From Paenibacillus glucanolyticus NBRC 15330 (lineage in GTDB: Bacteria; Bacillota; Bacilli; Paenibacillales; Paenibacillaceae), in NCBI RefSeq assembly GCF_004000885.1, contig NZ_BIMC01000033.1, positions 1-33,104 on the forward strand: a stretch of DNA of 33,104 nt, given 5' to 3'. The notes under the pieces are model-generated. The model made no database searches. It had not been told where the DNA came from and saw only the letters and a list, made by a program, of their open reading frames with translations. Both the position numbers and the translations under genes were made by a program. Each line of letters starts with the position of its first letter. Positions within the stretch are counted from its first letter, which is position 1. Positions 1-8,616 of this stretch are shown here, piece by piece.

Positions 1-1451
1 AGCGCCACCGCTGCGAGGACGGGCAGCGTCCTCGCGAGCAGCCCGCCGGCGTCAAGCCGTGCGCCGGCACTGCGTGAGAGCAGCGCGAGATTGAGCGCTG
101 CGGCGGTCAGGTGCGCAGCCACGCCAGCGATGGCTGCGCCGGTAATGCCCAGCTGCGGCACCAGCAGCAGGTTGAGCAGCAGCTTCAGTCCAGCCGCTGC
201 CAGCAGATGGAGCGCTGGCGCCTTCACGACGCCGATGCCCTGAAGCAGCGCGGCTGTAATCGTGCTCAGCGTCCCTCCGGCCGCCGTGAAGGCAATCACC
301 CGCATCGTCCCCGTACCGGCTGCATCTTCGTACAGCATGATGTTAATCGGCTCGGCAAGCACGGCCAGTCCTACGGAGGCCGTCATCCCGATCAGCCAGA
401 ACCAGCGAAGGGCCATACGGGTTTGCCCTGCAACACGGTCTGACTCTCCTCTGAACTTGGCTTCCGCCAGTGCAGGAATAAACAGAACCGACAAGGAGGC
501 AGCCAGCATCGTAACCAGCTGGACCAGCGGCAGACCCCGGTTATAGATCCCGAACTCCGCCATCGTCAGCGCTTCGCCAAGCCCGCTGGATTTCAACAGC
601 CGTGGCACTGTGAAAGTGTCCACCAGTCCAATCAAAGGAACCGCAAGCAGACTGAGGCAAACCGGGATGCCGTAGGCAAGCAGGCGACGAATTAGAACAC
701 CTGCTCCCTCTTTAGTTACATCGGCATGCTGCCCCGAATCGTTCATATCCGGTATGCCGAATGTTGAACTTCCTTCTCCTCCATGTACCTTGCCTTGATA
801 CCCCTTGATGTGCTTCCGCCAGTACAGCCCCATCACCAAGAGCCCGGCTGCACCGCCGGCGGCAGACCCCAGGAGCGCCCCGGCCGCAATCATATCTGCA
901 CGGGCTCCGGCACGAATCATGTAGAGCAGCAGCGCAATCATAACCCCTACACGGACAATCTGCTCCGTAATCTGGGAAATCGCCGTTGGCACCATATTGT
1001 GCAGACCCTGAAAATAACCCCGCAGTACCGCCATCCAGGGAACGAACGCCAAAGCCAATGCACCTGCGCGAAGCGCAGGAACCACTTGGCTGCTTCCGAT
1101 CCATAGGCCAATCCATGGAGCGCAAACATACATCAGGAAACCCAGGATTAGACCAAACAGCACCAAGGTGATGGAAGACAGCTTCAGCAGCCGGTGGCTG
1201 TCCTCGGTTCGTCCCATCGCCTCATACTCCGCCACATATTTGGAGACGGCAGCCGGGAAACCGACAGCCGCAAGGGTAATCATCATCATATAAAACGGAT
1301 AAACCGTGTTGTAGATGCCGAATACGGCATCTCCGCCCATATTTTGCAGCGGTATTTTTTGCAATGTTCCAATCAGCTTGGACAGAATCGCGGCCGCACT
1401 GAGAATAAACGCTCCCCGCAGGAGCCTTACGCCTGTTTGATCTGGTTTCAT
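1..1451 (-). CDS. yabM: YabM-like polysaccharide/lipid flippase (MATE/MurJ-type), C-terminus outside window
   Basis: The minus-strand frame is open from an ATG at 1451 to the left edge, giving about 483 residues; the stop is not in the window. The product is very hydrophobic, with an N-terminus rich in Leu/Ile and repeated Gly/Ala-rich helices consistent with 12-14 membrane segments. Stretches such as LIGTLQKIPLQNMGGDAVFG and AAVSKYVAEYEA fit the polysaccharide-biosynthesis/MOP flippase family (SpoVB, YabM, MurJ), whose members are about 500-550 residues, so roughly 50 residues are probably missing. Its place directly downstream of spoVT matches yabM in B. subtilis. A lipid-linked cell-wall or spore-envelope precursor is a plausible substrate, but that is inference. 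The spoVT terminator at 1571-1623 separates it from spoVT, and I see no clear promoter of its own. Confidence 0.85.
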   Translation of the reverse strand, partial: MKPDQTGVRLLRGAFILSAAAILSKLIGTLQKIPLQNMGGDAVFGIYNTVYPFYMMMITLAAVGFPAAVSKYVAEYEAMGRTEDSHRLLKLSSITLVLFGLILGFLMYVCAPWIGLWIGSSQVVPALRAGALALAFVPWMAVLRGYFQGLHNMVPTAISQITEQIVRVGVMIALLLYMIRAGARADMIAAGALLGSAAGGAAGLLVMGLYWRKHIKGYQGKVHGGEGSSTFGIPDMNDSGQHADVTKEGAGVLIRRLLAYGIPVCLSLLAVPLIGLVDTFTVPRLLKSSGLGEALTMAEFGIYNRGLPLVQLVTMLAASLSVLFIPALAEAKFRGESDRVAGQTRMALRWFWLIGMTASVGLAVLAEPINIMLYEDAAGTGTMRVIAFTAAGGTLSTITAALLQGIGVVKAPALHLLAAAGLKLLLNLLLVPQLGITGAAIAGVAAHLTAAALNLALLSRSAGARLDAGGLLARTLPVLAAVA

Positions 1452-1570
1452 AGCCTTCTTCCAATCCCCTACATGATCTTTACGGATCACCAATCAACCA
1501 TAATACGGATGCCGTCATGTGTATCTCCATTATAACCAAGGGTAGGGGAGCGGTACAAAACTATATCAGA

Positions 1571-1623
1571 CAACAAAAACTCCCAACTGTCGATTGATCC
1601 TAAGATCAACATTCAGCGGGAGT
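1571..1623 (-). terminator. Rho-independent terminator after spoVT
   Basis: Read on the minus strand, ACTCCC pairs with GGGAGT around an inner TTGATC/GATCAA stem. The hairpin is followed by five T residues at the end nearest 1571. It lies 28 bases past the spoVT stop. Confidence 0.8.
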
Positions 1624-1650
1624 CTCCATCCAAGGCGTCATATCCTCGTC

Positions 1651-2193
1651 TTACTGTTCCATTTGCTTGCCGAGGAAGCCTGCGGCCGTTTCAGACATCT
1701 TCACTTCCATTTCACCCATGTTCACGGATTCATCCTTGTTCATCAGCACAACACTGCCAATCGGATCTCCTCCAGCTATGATAGGCGCAACCACAAAAGC
1801 GGACAAGGCTTCCGGGTTGTCTTTGCTGATCTCATAAGTACCGCTGTTGCTTTCCAGAACCGTCTTCCGATTCTCCATGCAGTTCTCCAGAAGGTTGCCA
1901 ATCGGCTTGTCCAAATACTCCTTCTTGGAGCCGCCTGCTACAGCGATGAAGGTATCACGGTCAGAGATGATCGTGATGTGACCTGTGCTCTCATAAAGGG
2001 ATTCCGCATATTCCTTCGCAAAATCGCCCAATTCACCGATAGGTGAATATTTCTTCAGAATGACTTCTCCATCCCGGTCAACGAAAATTTCGAGCGGGTC
2101 GCCTTCGCGAATCCGCAGTGTGCGTCTAATTTCTTTCGGAATGACCACGCGCCCGAGGTCATCAATACGGCGGACGATACCAGTAGCTTTCAT
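1651..2193 (-). CDS. spoVT: Stage V sporulation transcription factor SpoVT
   Basis: SpoVT is a forespore regulator that modulates sigma-G-dependent genes late in sporulation. The 180-residue product starts MKATGIVRRIDDLGRVVIP, a nearly invariant AbrB-type swapped-hairpin DNA-binding domain (residues 1-52). It is followed by a GAF-like domain (about 56-180) ending in AAGFLGKQMEQ, the usual SpoVT tail. An in-frame TTG at 2232 would add 13 residues, but the ATG at 2193 gives the family length (about 178) and has a GTGGGG upstream. A sigma-F/G-like promoter lies at 2291-2321 and a terminator at 1571-1623, so the gene looks monocistronic. In B. subtilis it directly follows mfd; here a foldase gene intervenes. 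Confidence 0.96.
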   Translation of the reverse strand: MKATGIVRRIDDLGRVVIPKEIRRTLRIREGDPLEIFVDRDGEVILKKYSPIGELGDFAKEYAESLYESTGHITIISDRDTFIAVAGGSKKEYLDKPIGNLLENCMENRKTVLESNSGTYEISKDNPEALSAFVVAPIIAGGDPIGSVVLMNKDESVNMGEMEVKMSETAAGFLGKQMEQ

Positions 2194-2290
2194 GTCACTT
2201 GTTGCCCCACTTTCATTAAGAAGATTTTTCAACTACTGTTCCATTCGGGAAGAGGATGTCCCCAGGTATATAAGAGTTAATGTCTGACCA

Positions 2291-2321
2291 TAGTATTCAT
2301 CCATTCCCAATTCCTTATACA
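2291..2321 (-). promoter_or_regulatory. Predicted sigma-F/sigma-G type promoter of spoVT
   Basis: On the minus strand a TGTATA (2316-2321) is followed by 18 bases and AATACTA (2291-2297). This is close to the forespore consensus GYWTA / GMATR, N18, CATACTA. spoVT is a sigma-G gene in B. subtilis, so the match is biologically sensible. The leader to the ATG would be about 90 bases. Confidence 0.55.
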
Positions 2322-2376
2322 TCATCTACCCTCTGTTGGTTGCGAAATCCAAAAATAAATTCATCAGGTCTTGGGG

Positions 2377-2416
2377 AAAAAAATCCATAACGCGCGATTT
2401 CGCACGTTATGGATTA
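2377..2416 (-). terminator. Rho-independent terminator after the prsA-like gene
   Basis: On the minus strand AATCCATAACG pairs with CGTTATGGATT across a GC-rich apex and is followed by a run of seven T residues. It lies about 90 bases beyond the foldase stop at 2509 and just upstream of the spoVT promoter, so it isolates spoVT from mfd read-through. Confidence 0.85.
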
Positions 2417-2508
2417 CAAATCCCGCCATTTCAGCCATTCGCTGTCTTACAATACTTGAATATTGGCAGCGCAGCACAAGATAATTAACGGGACGCTTGT
2501 CCGTCAAA

Positions 2509-3594
2509 TTATTTGCCCGTGTCTTCCTTGCCAGCATCCGGCGTCTGGTCACCCTCAGCCGGTTTATCGGTTGTGCCGTCCTTCTGCTCGTCACCTGTGC
2601 CTTCAGCAGGCTTGTCCGTATTCTCGCTCTTCGGAAGATCCATGCTCTCAATCAGATCGTTAAGCTCATTCTGCATGAAGTTATCGATCTTCGCGGAAGC
2701 AAGCTCGTTCAGAATGCCTTCCTTCTGATCGGCAGGAAGCTTGTCATAAGCCACTTCCTCGCGCTTCTCCACCTTCATGACATGGTAGCCGTAATCCGTC
2801 TCAACAGGAGCACTGATTTTGTTCAGCTCAAGCGTCAGAGCTTTTTCCTTGAATTGCGGCACCCAAGAACCCGCAGGTTTGTTCTCAATCAGACCTCCCT
2901 TGTCCTTGGAGGCCGGATCCTGGGAATATTCCTTCGCTACTGCGGCAAAATCCTCGCCTTTGTTCAGCTTGGATTCCACTTCCTTGGCGATTTTAAGGGC
3001 TTCTCCCTCTGGTCGGTCCTTGCCTTCCGCATCTTTAAAGCTCACCAGGACATGGCGAACGCTGATGTTGGTATAATCCTTCTTGTTTGCCTCGAAATCC
3101 TTCTTGATATCCTCTTCGGAGACCTGATTCTTCTCGTGCTCCATTACAGTCAGAACACGAAGCATGTAGTTCTTCAGGTCCTGCTCGGTCAATTTCTGCG
3201 TTTCCAAAGCTGCTTTGAACTGATCTTCGCCCATACCGTTCTTCTGCTGCTTGAGCAGATCATCGGCTTGCTTCTCGGCAGCTTCTTTTGCTTTATCGTC
3301 AGCTTTGGCATACAGGTATTCATACGCTACGCCCTGCTTGGCCAAATACTCTTTAAATTCATCCATCTGCAGAAATTGGGCGTATTCCGGAGACATGAAC
3401 TGGATCATGCGCTGCTCCAGATCGAATTCCTTCTCGGTAATTTCTCCGCCTTTATATTTCACAATGACTTTACTGTTATCTTCTTTGGCACCCTCGGTTT
3501 TGTCGTTTCCGCATGCAGCGATCATCGACATGGATAGTACGGCTGTGATGGATACAATGAATGTCTTCCATGCCTTTTTATTTCTTAACGGCAT
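2509..3594 (-). CDS. PrsA-like foldase lipoprotein (parvulin peptidyl-prolyl isomerase)
   Basis: The 361-residue protein has a basic N-terminus, a hydrophobic segment and a lipobox IAAC with Cys28, so it should be lipid-anchored outside the membrane. Residues about 40-170 form a charged, helical SurA-like N-domain. Residues about 175-277 match a PPIC/parvulin domain (ISVRHVLVSF; FAAVAKEYSQDPASKDKGG; DYGYHVMKV). The last 40 residues are a Pro/Asp/Thr/Lys-rich tail with two DKPAEG repeats. Such proteins assist folding of exported proteins. The ATG has AAGGGAGA 8 bases upstream, and the gene overlaps the end of mfd by 17 bases in another frame, suggesting co-transcription or translational coupling. 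It is not at this site in B. subtilis. Whether it is the main PrsA or a paralogue cannot be told from here. Confidence 0.93.
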   Translation of the reverse strand: MPLRNKKAWKTFIVSITAVLSMSMIAACGNDKTEGAKEDNSKVIVKYKGGEITEKEFDLEQRMIQFMSPEYAQFLQMDEFKEYLAKQGVAYEYLYAKADDKAKEAAEKQADDLLKQQKNGMGEDQFKAALETQKLTEQDLKNYMLRVLTVMEHEKNQVSEEDIKKDFEANKKDYTNISVRHVLVSFKDAEGKDRPEGEALKIAKEVESKLNKGEDFAAVAKEYSQDPASKDKGGLIENKPAGSWVPQFKEKALTLELNKISAPVETDYGYHVMKVEKREEVAYDKLPADQKEGILNELASAKIDNFMQNELNDLIESMDLPKSENTDKPAEGTGDEQKDGTTDKPAEGDQTPDAGKEDTGK

Positions 3595-6500
3595 TTTGTA
3601 GTTCTCCCTTCAGGTTGAATGGCCCTTGTGCAGCCTCCAGGAATTGCTCCAGCAATTCTAACAATTGTTGATCGGAAAGTCCCTTGCCTTTAATGCGAAT
3701 AGCCATCGCAGGTCCTTGTTCAAATTGTACACGTCTTTCAAACATATTTCCAATCTGCGCAAGACCTGCTGTATTAACCGCCTTGTCCTGTCCTTCATAG
3801 AACTGCAGCAGCACATCGTCCCCGCGCTGAATAATCGAGTCGATCCCGTACGTACGACCATATACCTTCAAGCGGGAAACAGCAAGCAGGTTACTTACCG
3901 CCAGCGGCAGCTCGCCAAAGCGGTCAAGCAGCTCATCTTCAAGCTCAGCCGATTCTTCAATGGACGAGACGACCGCCACTTTTTTATAAATTTCGATTTT
4001 CTGAATGCTGTCATAAATGTAATCCGATGGCAGGTATGCGTCAATGCCCAGATCGATGGATGTATTCCAATCTTTTGTCGGCAGCGCAGGCTCGCCCAGC
4101 ATGCTGACTTTGCGCTTCTGAATTTCCTCAGCCAGCATCTGCGAGTAGAGATCGAACCCGACAGAAGCAATGAATCCATGCTGCTCCGCTCCAAGCAGAT
4201 TGCCGGCACCGCGAATCGACAAGTCCCGCATCGCGATCTTGAATCCGGAGCCAAGCTCCGTGAACTCTTTGATCGATTGCAGCCGCTTCTCCGCCACTTC
4301 GGTCAATACTTTATCGCGCTGGTACGTGAAGTAAGCGTAAGCGATGCGATTGGAACGCCCTACACGTCCGCGCAGCTGGTACAGCTGGGAGAGACCCATT
4401 TTGTCCGCATCGTGCACGATCAATGTGTTTACATTCGGAATGTCGACACCCGTCTCGATAATGCTTGTACTGACCAATACGTCGTATTCGCCATCCAGGA
4501 AGTCGAGAATTGTCTTCTCCAGCTCTGTCTCCGACATTTGACCGTGGCCGACACCCACTCTGGCCTCCGGCACAAGCATGGATATCTGAGCGGCCATCTC
4601 CTGAATGCCTTGAACTCGATTGTAGAGGTAGTAGACCTGACCGCCGCGGGCCAGCTCACGCTCGATAGCTTCTCGAACCAGGGTCTGGCTGTGCTCCACG
4701 ACATAAGTCTGCACCGGAAAACGATTCTCCGGCGGTGTCTCAATAACCGACAAATCCCGAACGCCGAGCATCGACATATGCAATGTGCGGGGAATCGGCG
4801 TTGCCGTCAGCGTCAACACGTCGACATTGGTCTTCAGCTTCTTTAATTTCTCCTTATGCGTAACGCCAAACCGCTGTTCTTCATCCACGATAAGCAGTCC
4901 CAGATCTTTAAACACAATATCCTGAGACAGCAAGCGGTGTGTACCGATCAGAATATCGACGGAACCCTGCTTCACCTTTTTGATCGTCTCATTCTGTTCC
5001 TTACGGCTGCGGAAACGGCTCAGCACCTGAATGTTGATCGGATAATTGGCAAAGCGCTCCCGGAACGTCTCGTAATGCTGCTGCGCCAAAATCGTTGTCG
5101 GTACAAGTACCGCAACCTGCTTGCCTTCGATGGCCGACTTGAATGCAGCACGAACCGCCACTTCGGTTTTTCCGTAACCAACATCGCCGCACAGCAGCCG
5201 ATCCATCGGTCGGTTTTGCTCCATGTCTTTTTTGATCTCGGTAATGGCACGGAGTTGATCGGGTGTCTCGTCATAAGGGAACATGTCCTCGAATTCCTGC
5301 TGCTCTGACGTATCTTTCTCAAATCCGTATCCGGGAGCGGACTGACGCTCGGCGTACAGCTTAATCAGATCATCGGCAATATCCTGAACGGAGGAACGGA
5401 CCTTGTTCTTGACCCGGGTCCATTCATTTCCGCCCAGCTTGTAAACCTTCGGCTCTTTATCTTCAGAACCGACATATTTCTGGATAAGATCGATCTGTTC
5501 AATCGGAACGGACAGCTTATCGCCACCAGCATACAAAATATGCATGTAATCCTTATGGATCCCGTTGATCTCCAGCGTCCCGATCCCCATATATTTCCCG
5601 ATACCGTGGTTTTGATGCACCACATAATCGCCGACTTTGAGCTCTGTGTAACTCTTGATACGCTCGGCATTGTCCATATTCTTCGTGCTTTTGCGAGTTT
5701 TGCGCTGCTTCGAGGAGAACATTTCGCTCTCTGTAATGATGGCGGCATGGACAGAAGGCATCTCGAAGCCATTCTGCAGATGCCCTTCAAGCATCACCGG
5801 CTCGTCAATGCCATAGTCCTGCAGCACTCGCCGCATGCGGTCCATCCGCTCCGCATCGCCCGCCAGCATCATGACCTGAACGCCAGATTTCTTCCAGCGC
5901 TCCATCTCCGCCTTAAGCACGTTCATCTGACCATGGAAATCCTGCATGCCGCGCGTGATGACATTAATGATGTTCTGCGGCTGCATTCTTGGCACCTGAC
6001 GCAGGAAGATCGAGATCAGCAGGCTTTGATATGGATGCTGATAGATCAGTTCCTCCGTATCCAGCGACAACGGCAGCTCCGGAAGGGATTTGCCATTCTG
6101 CATCAGATGCAAATTCCATTCGGCCTCATCCCGTTCCAACTGCTTCGCTGTTTCGAGCAGACGTGCCGGTTCATCCATAATCAGAATGGTATCCTTCGGC
6201 ATGTAATCATACAGATTGGTCTTCTCCGGATATAACAAAGAAATATATTTATAGAGCTCAGGGAAATAAATCCGCTCGCGCAACATTTCAACTTCGCGGT
6301 GTATTTCATCCCGCAAACGGAGCTTGGCTTGGAGGTCACTCATACGTTCGAGCTGCGCCTCCAGCAGACGAACCACCGTATCAGCCGTACGGCTGAGCCG
6401 CTCCGAATCCGCAATAATCTCCTTGCACGGCGTGATGACCACTTCCCGAACCTTATCAATCGAGCGCTGATCGATGGGGTCGAATGTTCGAATCGAGTCG

Positions 6501-7105
6501 ATATCCTCATCAAACAGCTCAATACGGTAGGCCATCGTCGTTGTCATCGGATAGAAATCGATGATGCCGCCGCGGACACTCATCTCACCGCGGCTCTCAA
6601 CCCGTTCCACCCGCTCATATCCCATCTCAACCATCCGATTCAAGAAGGAATCCAGCACAAGCGTCCCGCCATCATGAAGCACGATCCGGGCATCCGACAT
6701 CACTTCCGGTGCTGGAAGAAGCCGGCGCACGCCGGAAAATGGCGCAACGACAATACCCCGGAAGCCCCTGGCACAGCGGACGAGTACATCAATCCGTTGT
6801 GCCAGAGTCTCGGGGCTTGATACCGCCGACTCAGCCGCTACCAGTTCATTCGCTGGGTATAACAGCACTTGATCTGATGGTAGCGCTTCCTGCAGATCAT
6901 CCGCGATTTTCTGGGCTGAAAACATATTATGAGTCACAACGAGCAGCGGGCGCTGCTGGTCTTGATGCAGTGCAGCCATTAAGATTTGCCTGGACGACCC
7001 GGAAAGACCAGAGATCAATTGCTCCCTCATACCGGCATTAACCCCGGCCGTAATGGATTTGAAATCCGAATCCTTCGAAAATACATCAATAAGTGCTTGT
7101 AACAA
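3578..7105 (-). CDS. mfd: Transcription-repair coupling factor Mfd
   Basis: Mfd removes RNA polymerase stalled at DNA lesions and recruits UvrA. The 1175 residues match the family length. Visible order: UvrB-like N-terminal region (about 1-330); RNA polymerase-interacting CarD-like domain at about 485-545 (KVGDYVVHQNHGIGKY); helicase motif I CGDVGYGKTEVA near 640; DEEQ box near 742; TATPIPRTL; and motif VI QLRGRVGRSNR near 910. A C-terminal TRCF domain completes it. The start is a TTG at 7105 with GAGAGGTG 7 bases upstream; the first residues (DSDFKSI, REQLISGLSGS) match the usual Mfd N-terminus, so the TTG is probably right. It follows fin, as in B. subtilis, with a hairpin between them, and overlaps the foldase gene downstream. 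Confidence 0.98.
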   Translation of the reverse strand: MLQALIDVFSKDSDFKSITAGVNAGMREQLISGLSGSSRQILMAALHQDQQRPLLVVTHNMFSAQKIADDLQEALPSDQVLLYPANELVAAESAVSSPETLAQRIDVLVRCARGFRGIVVAPFSGVRRLLPAPEVMSDARIVLHDGGTLVLDSFLNRMVEMGYERVERVESRGEMSVRGGIIDFYPMTTTMAYRIELFDEDIDSIRTFDPIDQRSIDKVREVVITPCKEIIADSERLSRTADTVVRLLEAQLERMSDLQAKLRLRDEIHREVEMLRERIYFPELYKYISLLYPEKTNLYDYMPKDTILIMDEPARLLETAKQLERDEAEWNLHLMQNGKSLPELPLSLDTEELIYQHPYQSLLISIFLRQVPRMQPQNIINVITRGMQDFHGQMNVLKAEMERWKKSGVQVMMLAGDAERMDRMRRVLQDYGIDEPVMLEGHLQNGFEMPSVHAAIITESEMFSSKQRKTRKSTKNMDNAERIKSYTELKVGDYVVHQNHGIGKYMGIGTLEINGIHKDYMHILYAGGDKLSVPIEQIDLIQKYVGSEDKEPKVYKLGGNEWTRVKNKVRSSVQDIADDLIKLYAERQSAPGYGFEKDTSEQQEFEDMFPYDETPDQLRAITEIKKDMEQNRPMDRLLCGDVGYGKTEVAVRAAFKSAIEGKQVAVLVPTTILAQQHYETFRERFANYPINIQVLSRFRSRKEQNETIKKVKQGSVDILIGTHRLLSQDIVFKDLGLLIVDEEQRFGVTHKEKLKKLKTNVDVLTLTATPIPRTLHMSMLGVRDLSVIETPPENRFPVQTYVVEHSQTLVREAIERELARGGQVYYLYNRVQGIQEMAAQISMLVPEARVGVGHGQMSETELEKTILDFLDGEYDVLVSTSIIETGVDIPNVNTLIVHDADKMGLSQLYQLRGRVGRSNRIAYAYFTYQRDKVLTEVAEKRLQSIKEFTELGSGFKIAMRDLSIRGAGNLLGAEQHGFIASVGFDLYSQMLAEEIQKRKVSMLGEPALPTKDWNTSIDLGIDAYLPSDYIYDSIQKIEIYKKVAVVSSIEESAELEDELLDRFGELPLAVSNLLAVSRLKVYGRTYGIDSIIQRGDDVLLQFYEGQDKAVNTAGLAQIGNMFERRVQFEQGPAMAIRIKGKGLSDQQLLELLEQFLEAAQGPFNLKGELQNAVKK

Positions 7106-7191
7106 AAGGGGGCACCTCTCTTATGCAAAAGAAATGAATTTCCTAGAATCTATTTCTCATGGAATTTTAAACATTTGCCAAAAAATTATAA

Positions 7192-7225
7192 CCGAAAAGA
7201 AGCCTTGAGCAAAACTGCCAAGGCT
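7192..7225 (-). terminator. Possible terminator between fin and mfd
   Basis: AGCCTTG (7201-7207) pairs with CAAGGCT (7219-7225). On the minus strand the stem is followed by TCTTTTCGGTT, a modest T-rich tract. It would end the fin transcript about 70 bases past its stop, probably with some read-through into mfd. Confidence 0.6.
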
Positions 7226-7291
7226 AGGGCAGCGGCAGACTATGCCACTGTATGTCTTCTACGAAAAAGCATCGTGTACCCCATTATACTC

Positions 7292-7522
7292 TCATTGCAG
7301 GGGATTTGCCAAAAGACTAAGCTCCGGATGGGCTTCGAGCGCTTCCCTGCAATGATCGCAGGTTACCCGAACCATAACTTCTCCGTTAAAATCATACGCT
7401 ATTATATCCTTGCGTTCCTCAGGGGTCAAGGAATCAAAACCAAGACGTGCTTCGGATACATGATTGGAATCGATGCGGCCCTGAAACGCTCGACAGTGTC
7501 TACAAACATAGGTTATCGCCAT
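7292..7522 (-). CDS. fin: Fin, sigma-F antagonist for the sigma-F to sigma-G switch (YabK)
   Basis: Fin is a small forespore protein that binds RNA polymerase and inhibits sigma-F so that sigma-G can take over. The protein has two zinc-type Cys pairs, C7-RH-C10 and C55-DH-C58, and the conserved LGFDSLTPEERKDII block. The frame extends upstream to 7609, but the ATG at 7522 has AGGAGG 6 bases away and gives 76 residues, the length I recall for the B. subtilis protein. A second ATG lies immediately before it at 7525. A CATACTG resembling a forespore -10 lies at 7553-7559, but I cannot see a convincing -35. The position between pth and mfd matches yabK. Confidence 0.93.
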   Translation of the reverse strand: MAITYVCRHCRAFQGRIDSNHVSEARLGFDSLTPEERKDIIAYDFNGEVMVRVTCDHCREALEAHPELSLLANPLQ

Positions 7523-7634
7523 CATATGCCTCCTGAAGGTCGTATATACCTTCAGTATGCCCGGACTTTCCTTGTTTAAGACGCTGTTCTTCTGCTTCGG
7601 GAGCCTCAATACATCTCTTGTATGTCTGCATCAT
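7500..7634 (-). CDS. Candidate 44-residue small ORF between pth and fin
   Basis: An ATG-ATG pair at 7634/7631 follows AGAGGAG at a good distance and opens a 44-codon frame ending with TAG at 7500-7502. It starts 12 bases after the pth stop and overlaps the first 23 bases of fin in another frame. The peptide (MMQTYKRC..., acidic middle, ends DGDNLCL) matches no family I recognise. It could be a translational-coupling leader for fin, a true small protein, or chance. The strong ribosome site is the only positive evidence. Confidence 0.35.
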   Translation of the reverse strand: MMQTYKRCIEAPEAEEQRLKQGKSGHTEGIYDLQEAYDGDNLCL

Positions 7635-7645
7635 ATGATGCTCCT

Positions 7646-8209
7646 CTAGGATTTGTTAAACTTCGCCATCGTCTGTTCAAAGGTATGATCCAGGCTGAAC
7701 TCCAGCGCATCGCAGGTTTCTTCCACCATGCTCTGCAGCTGCTCACGCTCCTTCTTCGGAAAGGTGCCCAGCACATAGTCTACGATGGCATAACCCGGCT
7801 CCGGCCTGGATATTCCCATGCGGACACGGTTAAAGCTTTGAGTGCCCGTATGCTGAATGATGGATTTGATGCCATTATGTCCTCCCGCACTGCCCTGATA
7901 GCGCAGACGGATCTTGCCAACGACGGTATCCAAATCATCATAAACTACAATCATATCTTCCAGATTTACTTTATAATAATCCATATAGGCGCGTACAGCC
8001 TCGCCTGAGAGATTCATAAAGGTCATCGGTTTGATCAAAACGGTCTTGGAACCGCCAATCATCCCTTCGGCGATGACCGATTTGCACTTGTTCTGATTGA
8101 ACTTCATGCCATGACGCTCCGCCAGAGCATCCAGTGCCATGAACCCAACATTGTGGCGTGTCTTCTCATAAGCTGGACCAGGGTTGCCCAGTCCGACAAT
8201 CCATTTCAT
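7646..8209 (-). CDS. pth: Peptidyl-tRNA hydrolase
   Basis: Pth releases tRNA from peptidyl-tRNA that drops off the ribosome; the B. subtilis allele name is spoVC. The 187-residue product begins MKWIVGLGNPGPAYEKTRHN, with the conserved Asn9 and catalytic His19. It continues with GFMALDALAERHG, KPMTFMNLSGEAV, VVYDDLDTVVGKIRLRYQGSAGGHNGIKSI and FNRVRMGISRP. The frame could run 22 residues further upstream to 8275, but the ATG at 8209 gives the family start and length and has AAAGGA about 11 bases upstream. ctc, which lies between prs and pth in B. subtilis, is missing; a plus-strand orphan lies there instead. Confidence 0.97.
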   Translation of the reverse strand: MKWIVGLGNPGPAYEKTRHNVGFMALDALAERHGMKFNQNKCKSVIAEGMIGGSKTVLIKPMTFMNLSGEAVRAYMDYYKVNLEDMIVVYDDLDTVVGKIRLRYQGSAGGHNGIKSIIQHTGTQSFNRVRMGISRPEPGYAIVDYVLGTFPKKEREQLQSMVEETCDALEFSLDHTFEQTMAKFNKS

Positions 8210-8316
8210 CACTGGTTGATTCCTTTCACGATTTATACTTTCTTCTTTGCGCATTTCTGAGTACAATATGAACAAAACCTATTGGCGTAATGCCCTCATA
8301 AGAAGGTGAATCGGCA

Positions 8317-8517
8317 TTGAAAGCTTTTGAACAGAAATTAACGCATCACAGCCATTTTCAATACCATATGAAGCATGGCATCCCCGTTCAAGTCTATGAA
8401 CTCGGTTGTCACATAGACGTGGGTCTGATCACTGCAGTCGACGCCTATTTTGTTGAGCTTGAGGGAACGCTGTACAATCGGAGTACGTTCACTTTCATTT
8501 CCAGGCCCGGATACTGA
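8317..8517 (+). CDS. Small conserved-looking protein of unknown function
   Basis: A plus-strand frame of 66 codons starts with TTG at 8317, preceded by AGAAGGTG 8 bases upstream, and ends with TGA. The product (MKAFEQKLTHHSHFQYHMKH...) has a His-rich N-terminus. It continues with alternating hydrophobic stretches (VQVYELG, VGLITAVDAYFVELEGTLY, FTFISRPGY) that would suit a small beta-barrel. I do not recognise the family; an Sm-like fold is only a guess. It is divergent from pth and convergent with prs, and is one of three intact plus-strand genes I call here. Translation is supported only by the ribosome site and the protein-like composition. Confidence 0.55.
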   Translation: MKAFEQKLTHHSHFQYHMKHGIPVQVYELGCHIDVGLITAVDAYFVELEGTLYNRSTFTFISRPGY

Positions 8518-8616
8518 CATGGCCAACCGTGTATTAACAGGCCTCTATTATGAAAACGTTTACTTCACAGTTGTTCAACTGCGATGCCGGGGTAAGGCCG
8601 AGCCAAAGTCACCATA

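Noticed and set aside
1..1130. Several 60-140 codon frames on both strands
   Set aside because: All overlap the continuous YabM-like frame that runs off the left edge and has clear membrane-protein character.
2497..3537. Plus-strand open frame of 346 codons, hydrophobic
   Set aside because: Antisense to the foldase gene; hydrophobicity is an artefact of complementing Lys/Glu-rich codons.
3665..4846. Plus-strand open frame of 393 codons inside mfd
   Set aside because: Antisense shadow of the intact mfd helicase; no ribosome site and the composition is that of a reverse frame.
5540..6235. Plus-strand open frame of 231 codons
   Set aside because: Antisense to mfd; no ribosome site.
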